This document shows, in pieces, positions 38,757-50,546 of a stretch of DNA of 64,000 bases. The translations under genes were made by a program, and so were the position numbers. Where the stretch lies: positions 56,931,249-56,995,248 of the forward strand of contig OZ038423.1 in NCBI GenBank assembly GCA_964036155.1, in the 5' to 3' direction. Source of the stretch: Diploscapter coronatus. Taxonomy: Eukaryota; Nematoda; Chromadorea; Rhabditida; Rhabditidae. The stretch's first letter is position 1. Each line of letters starts with the position of its first letter. The notes below the pieces were generated by a model that ran no database searches, was not told the DNA's origin, and saw only the letters and a list, made by a program, of their open reading frames with translations.

Positions 38757-41700
38757 ATGCAGACCGACGATATTACTTGGAACATGCTCAACAAGGGCCA
38801 GTGCGCCTTCAAAGCTTGGTAAATTTTGAAATTAAGATTTTTTAAATCGAAAAATTCTCTAATGTTTGATAGAAAATTGGAAAGAATACACAACTTTTGA
38901 AAAAAAATAAAAATATCAATTTTCTGATTTCCTTAGGAGAAAGTGAAGAAAATACCTAAAATTGAATTTTTTTTTTGAAAAATCGAAAAATTCTAGGACG
39001 AAGCCGAAAATGTTCTGTCGGAACGAGATGAACCTGACGGGCCTGTGCAATCGTGCGTCCTGTCCCCTCGCCAACTCCCAATATGCAACGGTCAGGGAAG
39101 AGAATGGTGGGATTTTATTTTTTACTCGTTATTTTCGTTTTCTATCGAAGGTGGCTATTGTCAATGATACTTTCTTTGAAATAAGCATTCTTTTTAAACA
39201 TTTATTTTCTTCTTTCTAGACAATTAGTTTTCTACTGAAGGTAATCATGTTCGGCAATACTATCTTGTGATACGTATTCTTTGAAACATATTTGATTCAT
39301 GGAAAATGTCTAAGGAAAAGAACGATGATTGTTTACTTTCGACAAATTATCTAGGATCAATTTGCTATTTTCTCCCAAAATCTAAATTTTCTGAAAACAT
39401 CCATGTCTTTCAGGCGTTCTCTACCTCTACATGAAAGTCATTGAGCGGAGTCACTACCCCAAGAGGCTCTGGGAGAAAGTCAAACTCTCTAAGGACATGA
39501 ACAAGGCAATTAATTAGTTAATTACATCTCTTAATTACTCATTTAATTAGCCTAATTATTTTCTAACCAAGTTTCACTAGAGAGTAGTCGACTTTTCATT
39601 CATGATGTTTTGCGTCGTGTGGTCGAGTGGTAGTGCGATGGGACTTGAATTTGTACAAAAACGTAAAAAAGCCGATGAAGATATGAATTACCGTATGACT
39701 GTCGGTGCTTAAATAGAGGCTGTTTATTCCAGAGGCTTTTTGCAAAAAAGATCAATATTTTAGGTTATTGATTTTTAGACCACGCCCACTTTATATATAA
39801 GTCGGAAACGCTTCAAACATTTGAAGAGTGAAGAGTAAAAAATACATTTCTTCCGGAAAGTACAATAAAACAATTTAAGACTTTAAAAATGATAAAATAA
39901 AAGTAAATTAAAAAATAGAATATTCACATTTTTCAGGCCCTAGAACAAATCAATGAACATCTTCAATATTGGAGCATGTTCGTGAAGAACAAATGCAAAG
40001 CCAGGGTGCTGAGGATCCACCAATACCTCATCAGGATGCGCAAAATGGCGATCAGGGGAAAGTAAGTTATTTAAAATTTTGAAAAAAATATTGAAAGTAA
40101 TGCTATGATTAGACAAAAGTTATTTTTCTTTCAAATATTTAAAGTACGCTTCATTAACTTCATTTTACTGAAGTCTAATTTATCATTGATGTTCTAAAGA
40201 AACATTGATAAAATGATGAGAAAAAACTCAATTAGACATTTTTAAATTCAAGGCTTAAAAAGAGTTTTCAGCCAAAAGAAGATCGTGACGATGCCTCGGA
40301 AGACCGAGCGAAGGGAAAAACGAAGGGAGGAAAAAGCGCTGATCGCGGCCAAACTCGACACCGCCATCGAGAAGGAGCTGCTGTCTAGATTGAAGTGAGA
40401 CGTCTTTTAATTAAAAGAATTTTCGACATGCAAAGTCAAGATTTTTCAGCAAAAGTTTGATAATAAGGTCCTGGTGAAATATCACCGAAGTTTCAAATTG
40501 AAGTTATTATTGAGAATTTCTGGTATTTCGTTTTAATTAGTGATTTTGAAATTATCCATAACACGAAATTTGAAAATTCAAGATTATATTGTTTCAAAAG
40601 GTAGCAGACCCCTCCACATAGGGAAGAATCCGAGGAAAAAACGTTTCGAAAGGAGTAAAAATTAAATATCGCTCGCATTTCTTCAATAATGATTTAATTT
40701 TGGGGAGAAATAATCAATTTCTAAAACTTTCAGAGAAGGAACCTACGGCGATCTGTACAATTTCCACCAGGCCGCATTCGAGCGCATGCTTGAAGAGCAG
40801 CGGGTCGAATTGGAGCAGGAGGTTGAAGAGGAACAGGTTTGGCAAAATGTTTAATTTGGATTTATTTCATTTTTTGAATATTTTGAAGTCTTTTTCTGAA
40901 TATTTTTCAATCTATTGATAACAAATAATAATTTTTTGAATTCTAATCGAAAGAACACTTTTTCTTTCAAATAATATCGAATATATTTTGTAGATACGTT
41001 TAATTCTATTCATATAAATCGAAAAAGGCTGCTTGATCTGAATCATGCAACGTTCCATTTAGCATAACATATTTAACGGGTTTTTTTCTTTAAAAAAAAC
41101 ATTATTCAGACAGGATAGCTGAAAAATTGAATAATCCTAAAATTTTCAATTTTTAGGATCTGGGCCGTCCCCAGTACGTGGAGGATTTCGAATCGTCGGA
41201 CGAAGAGGAAGAAGACATTGAGGATGCGGGCGACGGACACTGGACGCCCCCAGACACGGACAGCGAAAACGACGATTGGGAGGGAGCGGAAGAGGTGGGG
41301 TTTTAAATTTTGAATTTTTACCACTTCAATACATTAGAAAGTGAAGCATAATTTTATATTTCAAATCTTGTTGAAACATACCTTTTCTCTTCGAAAGACG
41401 CTCTTTGAAAGTTAAAACATTACTGAAAGAGGTTGAAAGTATCTTGAATTTTACGGTTATTTTAGACATAACAAATCTATTCTTCCACTTTTCTTGAAAT
41501 CTTCCTCGCAATGTAAATTTGATTATCGTTCTCTTTCCTTTAGCAAAATATGTGAAATTTGAAACAAAAACACTAAAATTAAACATCAAATCCCTGAATT
41601 ACCGTATCCTTTCAGAGTGACGATTTTGAAAATGAGCAGCAGATGGAATTGGAAGGCTCTGATGACGGTGACGACGGGTCTGAAGGGGAAGAAGACATGG

Positions 41701-41935
41701 AAGAAATGCCTAAAAAGGAAAAGAAAGGCAAGAAGCAGAACAAACCCAAGAAGAAGGAGCCAAAGGTAGGATTTACATTTACAGTAATCTTGAATATTCC
41801 AATTTTTTGAAGATATTTTCTTGAAAATTTTGAATTTAGGCCCCGCCCAAAAGACTCTCCAAAAAGCGACCCCAACTCGAAATCGAATACGAGGAAATGG
41901 ACGTCCAGCCGCAGAAAAGAAGGCAGAAAAATTAA
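38757..41935 (+). CDS. mak-16: MAK16 ribosome biogenesis factor
   Basis: Nine exons give 332 residues: 38757-38818, 38997-39106, 39414-39505, 39937-40061, 40272-40394, 40734-40836, 41157-41294, 41616-41765, 41840-41935. The start [19 protein letters not shown] and [20 protein letters not shown] are the conserved MAK16 N-terminus. [20 protein letters not shown] and [20 protein letters not shown] are also family signatures. The C-terminal third is very acidic, then lysine-rich, as in other MAK16 proteins. MAK16 is a nucleolar protein needed for early 60S subunit assembly. Intron 3 (39506-39936) starts with GC instead of GT. AATAAA is at 42054-42059. Confidence 0.96.
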
Positions 41936-42182
41936 AATTGCACTTTTTCTCGTTTTTTCTTCAAACTTGTTTTGTTTCGGTCAAGTTTCATTGAAATTTG
42001 TATCGAATTCATTGTTGATTTTTGGTTCGATTTAAAATTTTAAAATGGTAGAAAATAAATTTGATTTTTTAAACTTTTTTTTTTTTTAAATATTAAAAGC
42101 TGTTGAATTCAGTTGGATATCTATTTTTTTTCAAAATTATTGATTTTTTTTTTTGTAATTTATGTTTTCAGGGTTTCAAAAA
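41936..42182 (+). other. Intercistronic region mak-16 / ZNF622
   Basis: The region is 247 nt with AATAAA at 42054-42059, T-rich tracts, and a TTTTCAG acceptor ending at 42171, eleven bases before the ZNF622 ATG. The poly(A) signal to acceptor distance is about 112 nt. This fits an SL2-type operon junction. Confidence 0.6.
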
Positions 42183-45100
42183 ATGTCCGCTGACCCATCA
42201 ACGGGCTACACTTGTGTGGCGTGTCAGTTGGTGTTCACGACCTCGCAAATTCAGAAGGAACACTACAAGACCGAATGGCATCGATACAATCTGAAGAGAC
42301 AGGTTAGAATATGTCTCAAAAAATGTTGAAAAGTAGACTTTTCCATAAAGTTAATGATACGAGTCTGTTGGAATAAGTTCAAATGATTAGATGTGTTTGA
42401 TAGTGATATTTAAGTGAGGGCTCGAAGTTTGAAATTTAAACTTTTGATGTTTTAGTTATTTTACAGTGCAAATCGAAACTTGATTCGACAAATTCTTATA
42501 AAACATCTCTGAAACCTATTTTTAAAATTTATATTTCAGGCTGCAGAATTGTCTCCGATCACTCAAGAGCAATTCGAGTTGAAGGCCAAAGCGATGAAAA
42601 ATGAGAAGGAGGTTGGAGTTAAATTTTTTTTTTAAATATCAAAAATCTAAAAATGATTTTTAGAAAGAAATATTTTTTTAAATCAAACGCTTCCAGAACT
42701 AAATTAATACGGAAATTACGTTTCAATTAAAGAAAAAAGTCAAATGATAAGGATTAAAAATAATTCAAATTCAGGAACAGGAAAAGAGCGCGGAAGTGAC
42801 GTTCTATTGCGGTATTTGCAAAAAGCAGATGAAGACGCAGAACGCGTACAATGACCACATCGGCAGCAAAAAACACAAAGAGATCGAGTTAAGGGGCAAG
42901 AAAGGACCGAAACAGCCTAGAAAGGTTGGACTTTCTTATTATTTACCTGAATAAATCGAATCAATTGAAATTTTTTAAATATTCTCGAAACATTTATAAG
43001 AGAATAGCATAAAATTATCTAGAAAAACTATTTTTCATTATTTACCAATGTTCGATTTCAAATAAATCTAGAAACATTTTGCGAAAAATGCAAATTAGTT
43101 TAGAATAGTCAAATTTTGAACATAAACAGAAAGTCCAAAGGAAAATGATTTGATTAATAATTTGAAACGTGGCTTCAGAAGACCTCAAGCCAACCAACCC
43201 CAGTCTCATCTGAAGCTCAGTCGGTCGACGTCGAAATGCAGGATGACAACGATTCAGAGGATGACAACGACGATGATAGGTTCGTCATTATTATCATTCT
43301 TCGGGAAAAATTTTGCACTAGCAATAGTATGAATGTTTCTATATTGCATTCCGTCATCGATTACTTATCATGTCTGTTTTAAAGAACAACTTTTGAAGCA
43401 CATTAGAACTACTATTTTCTCAAAAAAAGAATAAACATTGATGCATTAGAGGCAAGATAGAACTTTCGACTAAAATATTTATTTATGCATAAATTCCCTG
43501 AAACCTATCCATTTTTCAGCTCATCTGGTTGGATGACGGATCACGGCACTGACGACGAGGATGAAGCTATGGAACTCGACGAGTCTCAGGCCTTGTCCGT
43601 TACCAGGTAAATATTTAGAATTTATTCTAGTTTTTATATCTTTCTATTTTATTTTAAATTTATTTATTCGAATTTTCAGCTGCCTTTTCTGCCCCCAAAC
43701 CAAGTCATCTAAAGAGGAATCGCTCGAGCACATGCGCTACCAGCACGGATTCGCCATTCCGGACAAGCAATATTTGGAAGATGAGGACGGACTTTTGAAA
43801 TATTTGGGTAATTTGTTCTTCTTTTTTCAATTTTCTGAATATCAATCTCTATTTTATTGATAAGTTTCATCAAGGATTCAAAACTAGATCTAAATCACTC
43901 AAACAATATTTTGAGAGTTGGTTTTATATTAATCATACATTTTTATGTTGATGTTTCGCAAATTATTGAACAAATGAGAAAAAATTGAAGCCAAAATGAC
44001 CCAGCAAATCTAAAAACATTTTAAAAAATAAAATTTCAGGCCTGAAAGTAGGCGCTGGGCGTTGTTGCATTTTCTGCCCTGATAAGAGAAGCCGGTTCGC
44101 CTCGCTGGACGCGTGTCAGAAGCACATGCGTGACAAGGCACACTGCAAGTTGAGGAGGGACCCCGAGAGCATGATCGAGTTGGAGGAGTTCTATGATTAC
44201 AGGTAAGGGGAATTTAAAAGTTTTAAATTTATTTTAAATGAAACTCTCAAAATTACTTGCAATTCAGTTTTCTGGGTGTAAAAGTTCGATGAAATGATTA
44301 GGAAATTCCGTGCTTTATCAAAATTATTCTATGATTATAAGTAAAGAGTTTTTAAATAATAAAAAATTCTTCCTTTCCATAAAACATTTCTACTACTTTT
44401 TTCCCTCAAAGATTAAACTGATTTTTTGCTATTATTAGTAACAATTTATGTTTCAATAATTATGTGTGATTTACGATTTCGTCGAATATAAAATTATCTG
44501 AAACAATTGAGTTAGAACAGATTTTTGAAAATTTTATTTTTTTTCAACTTGTTTGAAATCAAGTAAAATGATTAATTAATACACGAACATAGGAGAACAG
44601 AAATTTTTCGTGAAACATATCTTTTGTAAAAGAAAGTTCAAATTCCAGCCCGATGTATGAAAATGAGAACGAGGCCTCGACGAAGGTGCTGTATGATGAT
44701 GGATGGTCGTTGACGCTGCCTTCTGGTAATTTTTAAATTATATTTTAAATTCTATAAGTTCGAAGAAAAATTTATAGAAAGGACAGCTTCTGAAATGTTA
44801 CTGCAATATTAAAATAGGAACAATTTCCTAAATTTAAAAACTGAAATATGAAGAAATTCTGTTATTGTAAGAAAAATGATAGGTTTCAAAATAAATTGAT
44901 ATTGAATAGATTATACAATTGTCATTGGTCTGGGGTGAAATGTCTGGTTTCATAAAATTCGACTAAAATCAGAATTTCAGGCGCCAAAATCGGTCATCGC
45001 GCCCTACTGCGTTACTACAAGCAGTATCTTCGACCCAAATCCGAAAGTGAGCTCAACGAACCCAGCAAACGACTTAGAATCCAAAACGAAAAGACCAGTG

Positions 45101-45719
45101 GATTCTACAGAGCGCTGACGTGGACTGGGGCTGAGGGTGATTTTTTAACAAATTTATTTTCAAGAAACGTATTCAATCGAAAGTTATAAACTTAGAGAAG
45201 TTTCATATTCATACTTTAGAAAATTAATGAAAACTATGTAATGCTTTTTGCTGGTACATAGGGCGAAGTTTCATATTTTCAATTTGCACTGACGTTTGAA
45301 AATACATGCAAAATTTGCGACTAGTTTCGATAAGTTTTACAGTTTATACTTTATTAGAAGTCCATAGTGTAAGAGATAATAATTAAGTTCGACTCTCTAT
45401 CGTTCCCGAAATGATAGATTACAGAGGTGGGGCGGGGCGCGTACCCGCGAAGGGGACAATATGAAATACGCGGTGTAGAGACGCAGAGCAGTGGTTAATC
45501 TCGCGGGTGCCCCTTCACCATCGCTCTACAGTCTATAATTTGCGAGACAATAGAATGTCTGTGCTTAAAAATCAATATCTCAAACCTTCAGGCAAAAACG
45601 CTAGACAAGCGGCCAAGGACATTCGGTTTATCGAGCGCTACAAACGTCGTTTCGACCTCAGAGTCGGTTGCCGATCCAACAAACTCTTCAAGACCGGGGG
45701 ACGCGTCGGTGACAATTAG
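42183..45719 (+). CDS. ZNF622 / Rei1-type 60S maturation factor
   Basis: Ten exons give 393 residues: 42183-42302, 42540-42611, 42775-42924, 43179-43279, 43520-43606, 43680-43807, 44040-44202, 44649-44725, 44981-45136, 45592-45719. Four C2H2-type fingers are visible: YTCVACQLVFTTSQIQKEHY, FYCGICKKQMKTQNAYNDH, SCLFCPQTKSSKEESLEHM and CCIFCPDKRSRFASLDACQ. The C-terminus has GHRALLRYYKQYLRP and the final RVGCRSNKLF, both typical of the family. Rei1/ZNF622 is cytoplasmic and helps release and recycle factors from pre-60S particles. An acidic Asp/Glu linker lies between fingers 2 and 3. Its place after mak-16 joins two 60S factors in one putative operon. AATAAA is at 45995-46000. Confidence 0.95.
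45412..45536. repeat. Imperfect fold-back in last ZNF622 intron
   Basis: The segment beginning ATAGATTACAGAG and the one ending CTCTACAGTCTAT are imperfect inverted copies. The GC-rich inner parts (ACCCGCGA and TCGCGGGT) pair as well. Its GC content is well above the surrounding intron. It may be a degraded MITE or a structured RNA segment. Confidence 0.35.
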
Positions 45720-45840
45720 AAAGTTGCCATTTTCATCGATTTTCAAAGAAGAATCCATAAGGGGTGGAATCTATTTTCCAAAACTACAATTCTCCCGCGT
45801 GTTTTCTTTTTCTTTTTGGAAATCATGATCATTCCAAATG

Positions 45841-45927
45841 AGACCTAGGGAGGACGATCGTCAGAAACCCCTTGCGACCTATCCCCCCATAGATTTTTTT
45901 CGTCTAACGAAAGTGCTCCCTAGGTCT
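45841..45927 (+). repeat. 12 bp inverted repeat in ZNF622 3' UTR
   Basis: AGACCTAGGGAG at 45841-45852 pairs exactly with CTCCCTAGGTCT at 45916-45927. The loop is 63 nt and includes the palindrome GACGATCGTC. It lies between the ZNF622 stop and its AATAAA, so the mRNA would carry this stem. Confidence 0.45.
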
Positions 45928-46281
45928 GTTCCAAGTTGTTTTTTTTCATTTCATTTCATTCATTGTTGTTGGTTTTATCAAGAGTTTTATTGAAAATAAA
46001 ACGTTTTAGTGAAGCACTGTGCTTTCGTTTCCCTATAGCTTCCATTCCCTTTTCTGAGAAATAGTAAGAAGAAAAGAGAAAGGGGTGGAAATTAAAAGTG
46101 ATCGTATTTTTAAAAATGATTATTTCGTTTGCATTAATTGAAAATTTGGCGTGTTTTTAAGTTTGATTCCGGATGAGTCAGCTGGAAATTAGAAAAGATG
46201 CTCTCCTATTATTGATCAATTTTCTTCTTATTTGGAACTTTCTGCTTTCATCGTATTATCGATTTTCTGCACATTTTTCCG

Positions 46282-47245
46282 ATGTTCTTGAAATTTTCCG
46301 TTCTTTTACTGCTACCAGTATCTACATTTTGTCTAAGTTGCTATGTGAACAAGGATGCGCTAGTTGATACCAGGAAGGACTATGGTTTTGGGTGTTTGGT
46401 AAAATTTTAACTTCAGGAAAAATAATAAAAGCTCCCTGAAATTAAGTTTCACGAAACTTCAATTTTACGAAGATGAAGCTAAGAATAAATTGAAATTAAT
46501 CAAGATTACGAGGCTAAACTCTACAAAACCAACTTCGTGGGTTAAATTTAATTGAGCCTATGTCAATCAAAGTTCAAGCTCAAAAGCTTCGAATCTTCAT
46601 GAAGATCAGCTTTGTATTGTTATTTTAGATCCAATTCGACGGTAGAATCTTTATTCAAGACGTCGCTCATGAAGACGATTACAACCAATTTAAAACGGCT
46701 GAAGTTAAGAAGGACGAAGGATGTTATTTCATCAACAATCAAACTGCGAAAAGTAATGAAATTTTGACAATAGCAATATGACGGCTGGACTGTATAGACG
46801 TCACACGTTTTTCTTCACAATGTGAGGGCATAATTTCTATAAAATCACAATTTTCCCTAGAAAATCATGGCGTCATATTGTAGAAGAAGAGTGCGACGTT
46901 CATGATGCTGTACCGCCACTATGCAACTGTCTGAAATGCTAATTTATAACATTTTACTACTCATAACTCAGGGCGCTTTAAAAATTTAATTTCGAGCACT
47001 CCCAGTCGAAATTCCAAATTTTGCGAAAAATTTTCAGATAACGAATTTCAATCCTACAAATGCGTCTGCAAACGTGAGCTCTGCAATAACATCGGACTTG
47101 TTACGTCGCTGAAGAGAGCTAACCCTCAGGCTAATATCGGAGTAAGAAACATTTGAAGACTTTTCATGAAATATCGTTTCAGCCCTATTTCGAATCATCT
47201 CAGGCTGATGATAACGTAGGAAAAGTTCATGAACTAACAAAGTAA
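46282..47245 (+). CDS. Secreted Ly6/three-finger-like protein
   Basis: Four exons (46282-46398, 46629-46752, 47038-47141, 47183-47245) give 135 residues. A signal peptide (MFLKFSVLLLPVSTFC) leads into CLSCYVN, then GFGC, GCYFIN and finally CVCKRELCNN. The C-x-C-x4-LCN ending and the cysteine spacing are those of Ly6/uPAR three-finger domains, which nematodes have in large numbers. No GPI or membrane segment is seen after the domain, so secretion is likely. A second in-phase acceptor at 47257 could give a different C-terminus. The ligand is unknown. Confidence 0.7.
46771..46928. repeat. Imperfect palindromic element in Ly6 intron
   Basis: Sequence from GCAATATGACGGC onward is repeated in inverted form up to TACCGCCACTATGC, with small gaps. 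The inner blocks GACGTCACACG and GTGCGACGTT pair, as do CACAATGTGA and TCATATTGTAG. It lies entirely inside intron 2 of the Ly6 gene and encodes nothing. Probably an old MITE. Confidence 0.4.
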
Positions 47246-47335
47246 GAGAAGTTTCAGAGCGACCCGGTAATGTTCGAAGAAAACGTTGTTCTTAAACTTG
47301 AAGTCACCACGAAGGACGGATTTAAAGTAAGAAAC

Positions 47336-47426
47336 AGGGCTGTACGGAATGGCATTTTGAGATTTTCGGAATACGAAATTTCTTCCCTAAATTTTCGAAA
47401 CGAAACAGAATATTACGTACAACCCT
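47336..47426. repeat. Small element with 15 bp inverted ends
   Basis: AGGGCTGTACGGAAT at 47336-47350 and ATTACGTACAACCCT at 47412-47426 are inverted copies with two differences. The interior carries the CGGAATACGAAAT block also seen in the nfx-1 intron repeat. It lies just after the end of the Ly6 gene. Confidence 0.45.
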
Positions 47427-48094
47427 AGTAAGAAATTTCATCGATCAAAAACAAAAAATAAAAAATCTAGAAACTTCATGATATCATAGCATAAAATTTC
47501 ATTGAAACTATCGTAACATGATCCGTTAAATTATTGCCATATTTTGCATGAAACAATGTTTCTAGATTGATCAAACGTGATAAGCGTATTGCCTTAGGAT
47601 TCCGAGCCAAGTCTTTGAGCCATTTTTCTAGATGAGCGAACAAGAGTCAAAAATGTTGCTTGGTCAGAGAAAAAATGCACGAAACAAAATCTTTATCAAT
47701 CACAGAGAAGCAACTTATCTTGAGAAAGTGAAACATTTTAGATCGAGAAACTTCATCTCTTTGGTCTGAGCCTGATACTTTGGTCGATCTTCAATTTATA
47801 AAACACCATCTTTTGATCTTATCAATTTAAGGGCGAATCAATGTCACACATGCAAAATGGTGTTGACCCCAGCCAGATTGTGCTATGAATAAACATTTCC
47901 ATTCTTTTCGATAGATAATTGCTTATCATTGCTTTGAATAGTCTGTGCTATTATTGATAAGAAGTATATTTATCATTCAAAATTTCCCTCTTCTGTCACA
48001 GAATAAGTCGCATTTCTATTGCTTTCTGTGTAAAATTGATTTCTTTCGACTCTGCTCTCTCATGTTGCGAATCAAATTTCTTTAGCCATTGACT
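47427..48094 (+). other. Spacer between Ly6 and GNAT genes
   Basis: AT-rich sequence with an AATAAA near 47456. A CTTTAG acceptor ends near 48084, before the GNAT start codon. No further coding exon was recognised. Confidence 0.45.
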
Positions 48095-50546
48095 ATGATA
48101 GACTCAAATTTATCTATCTTGAAAAGTCTACCAAGATCTTTCATTAAATGGAGGAATTATGGAAAAGGTTAGTCAATTTGAAGAAAAAAAAAACGATTTT
48201 TCTAAGAAAAATTCATCAGTTTTGTCAATGAAAATTGATCCTATCTTGCCTCAGATAAAGGTGTGCCTTCCAAAGCTTCCAAAATAGATCAAATTTTATT
48301 TTAGTCACTACATCGATTTCTAACCATGTAAAATATCTCGAGGCCCAAAAATCCGATCGACAAGAGATCAAAGATTTTCTGATGAGCGGATTTTTATACG
48401 ACGAGCCTAACAGTCGAGCGCAAAGGATGACGGAGAAGAGTTTCGAACCCATTTGTAACGTAATTCTTGATCGATCATTAGAAAGTCCATTTTCGACGAT
48501 AGTCAAGGATAAAGGTACAAATTCTGACTTTTTTTATTTTACCTATTTTGAAGGAAAACTTATGCTAATGAATTTAATTTATTCAAATTTTTTACACTTT
48601 GGTCTTTTTCAAATATTAAAATTTCAGATCAAATGATCGGCGTCATGCTAAACTCGATTTGGAAACGAAGTTCAGCTACGGATAACGAGTACAAAAATCA
48701 GATCGGGGATAATACACTCGGTTAGAAAATTATTTTTTTTATTTTCAAATTTTAAACTCAGGTCGAATTCTAAACGATTGCCACAACTCGTTTTGGCCTA
48801 ATGCACCGAATGATATCAATTGCGTGATTCACAGGTAGATTTTTTGTTTCAGAAATATATTTCGAATTTATTGCCTTTGTTTTGGTCGAATGCAGGGTTT
48901 CGAACTGTTTTTTTAAAACTTACATAAAAATATATGGAAACTTCGGGATTCATTTTTCCATAATAATACTAATAAATTTCCTTCGGAAACAGATGAAGTA
49001 CATGCCAATGATAGGCAGAGTTCCGACCTAGCTTGATCCACACTTTTGTCAAACGGGATTTGTCATCGTGAATTTATGCGATGATATAAAAGAAGGATAT
49101 TAGATAAATTTTTAAAATTAAAATGCATAGAATTGAAAGAAAATGAAATATTCTGAATTATCATAATTCAGAACAAGCAATATTCTAGGATCTCTCAAAT
49201 TCGTTTGATTGTGTCAATCTCAGAAAGATTTATCTTTGAAAAACCATCTTAGCTTGATTTGTTAAATTTGCTCATAGACTATGAAAATGAGGAAATCTTA
49301 TTCTCATGTATTGAAACCTGAATTGATTATGTATCTTTACAAATTTCAAATGGCAATCTACCATATCAAAAACGGCTAACTTAACTCGACAATGAATTAA
49401 ATTATCGTCAAATCAAATTATGCTATTTTGAAACCGATATATTAGGATGTATATCTTTGCATTTACATTCGGGATGTCTGTGCGAAAGTATTCAAGACTT
49501 ATTTGAAAGCTACGTTTTTTGTAGAATGGAAAGAAAGAACAATGATAAGGTCAGTGAGAACGCGACCAACGACGTAATTGCCTTGGGTTCGCGACAGCAA
49601 ATCCCGTTTGACAAAAGTTTAGATCAAACTAGGTCTGAACTTTGCTTGTCACTGTCATACACTTCATCGCTTTCACTTTGCCAATTACAATGCTATCACG
49701 ATAGTCCACTGTACGGGGATAAAAACGGCATCAGAGATGAATATTTAAACGTTTTCGCTGTGCAATTTAACGATTATCCTTTTGTTGCGCAGTAAATAGC
49801 ATAGTGTAGTGAATTTAGCCCCATTAACTTTATACCTTTTTATACTGTCGTCATTTGTGAATGGGAAAGTGCATGAAAGTTCGATCTAAAATCTTATGAG
49901 TTTAAATTAGGATGCTAAAAGTTGAATTTCAAAACATAAGATAAAGAAAGTGCGTTGCAATTATACTAATGGTCCAAAAATTCATCTTAATTTCAAGATT
50001 CTTTCAGAGAAATCATGAGCGTACGGAAAGACTATCGTGGCACGGGGATCGGCTTAAAACTTGTGTTTTCCGGATTAACCAGAGATAAATTACAGGTCTA
50101 TGTTTATAAACAAAGAAATTAAAACAACTTTTTAATTTAGAAATTCGAAATCGGTGGTCTAGTATCGGAAGCCTCTTCAATAGTTAGTCAAGCTAATCTG
50201 ATGAAGAGAGGGTTTACGGTAAGATTAAAGACAATGTGAAAATTACAGGACATACAAAATAGTCGAGGATTAAAAATGTCTTGTTATTTTCTTTTCCAGT
50301 ACTTTTACAGAAATTTCAATTTCTGTTGAACAGAAACTAGTTTCTAGTTATCCTGTAATTTCGAAATTGCCAAGATATGGTTTGAATTGTAATCAAGAAA
50401 TTGAAGATTTACTTTAGCCGATGAAAAAATTCCTTATCTCTGATTACAAGGATGAAAATGGGAATCCGGCTTATGTGCCAGACGACGGGACGACATGCAT
50501 TATACTCATGTTTATGTCTATAGACGATACACTCAAACGGATTTGA
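48095..50546 (+). CDS. GNAT-family N-acetyltransferase
   Basis: Seven exons give 247 residues: 48095-48167, 48305-48514, 48628-48720, 48762-48834, 50008-50095, 50141-50218, 50418-50546. The acetyl-CoA loop is visible as SVRKDYRGTGIGLKLV (R/Q-x-x-G-x-G/A). It follows a strand ending NCVIHREIM. Upstream, FLMSGFLYDEPN and MIGVMLNSIWKRS match the pattern of the large nematode group of GNAT proteins related to arylalkylamine N-acetyltransferases. The first 30 residues are basic and rich in Ser, and might be a mitochondrial signal, though this is weak. Intron 4 is 1.17 kb against 42-199 nt for the others. Every junction is in phase. The substrate cannot be told. AATAAA is at 50625-50630. Confidence 0.78.

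Noticed and set aside
39611..39720. tRNA-like stretch with an A-box (TGGTCGAGTGG) in the GC-AG intron of mak-16
   Set aside because: No B-box and no cloverleaf with a proper acceptor stem could be drawn. At best a degenerate tRNA relic.
47242..47257. 16 nt intron (GTAAG..TTTCAG) near the end of the Ly6 gene
   Set aside because: Too short to be spliced. The in-frame TAA right after ELTK is taken as the stop.
49457..49795. 112-codon frame in the GNAT intron
   Set aside because: Not called as a gene because no motif, start context or splice signals support it; listed only as a finding.
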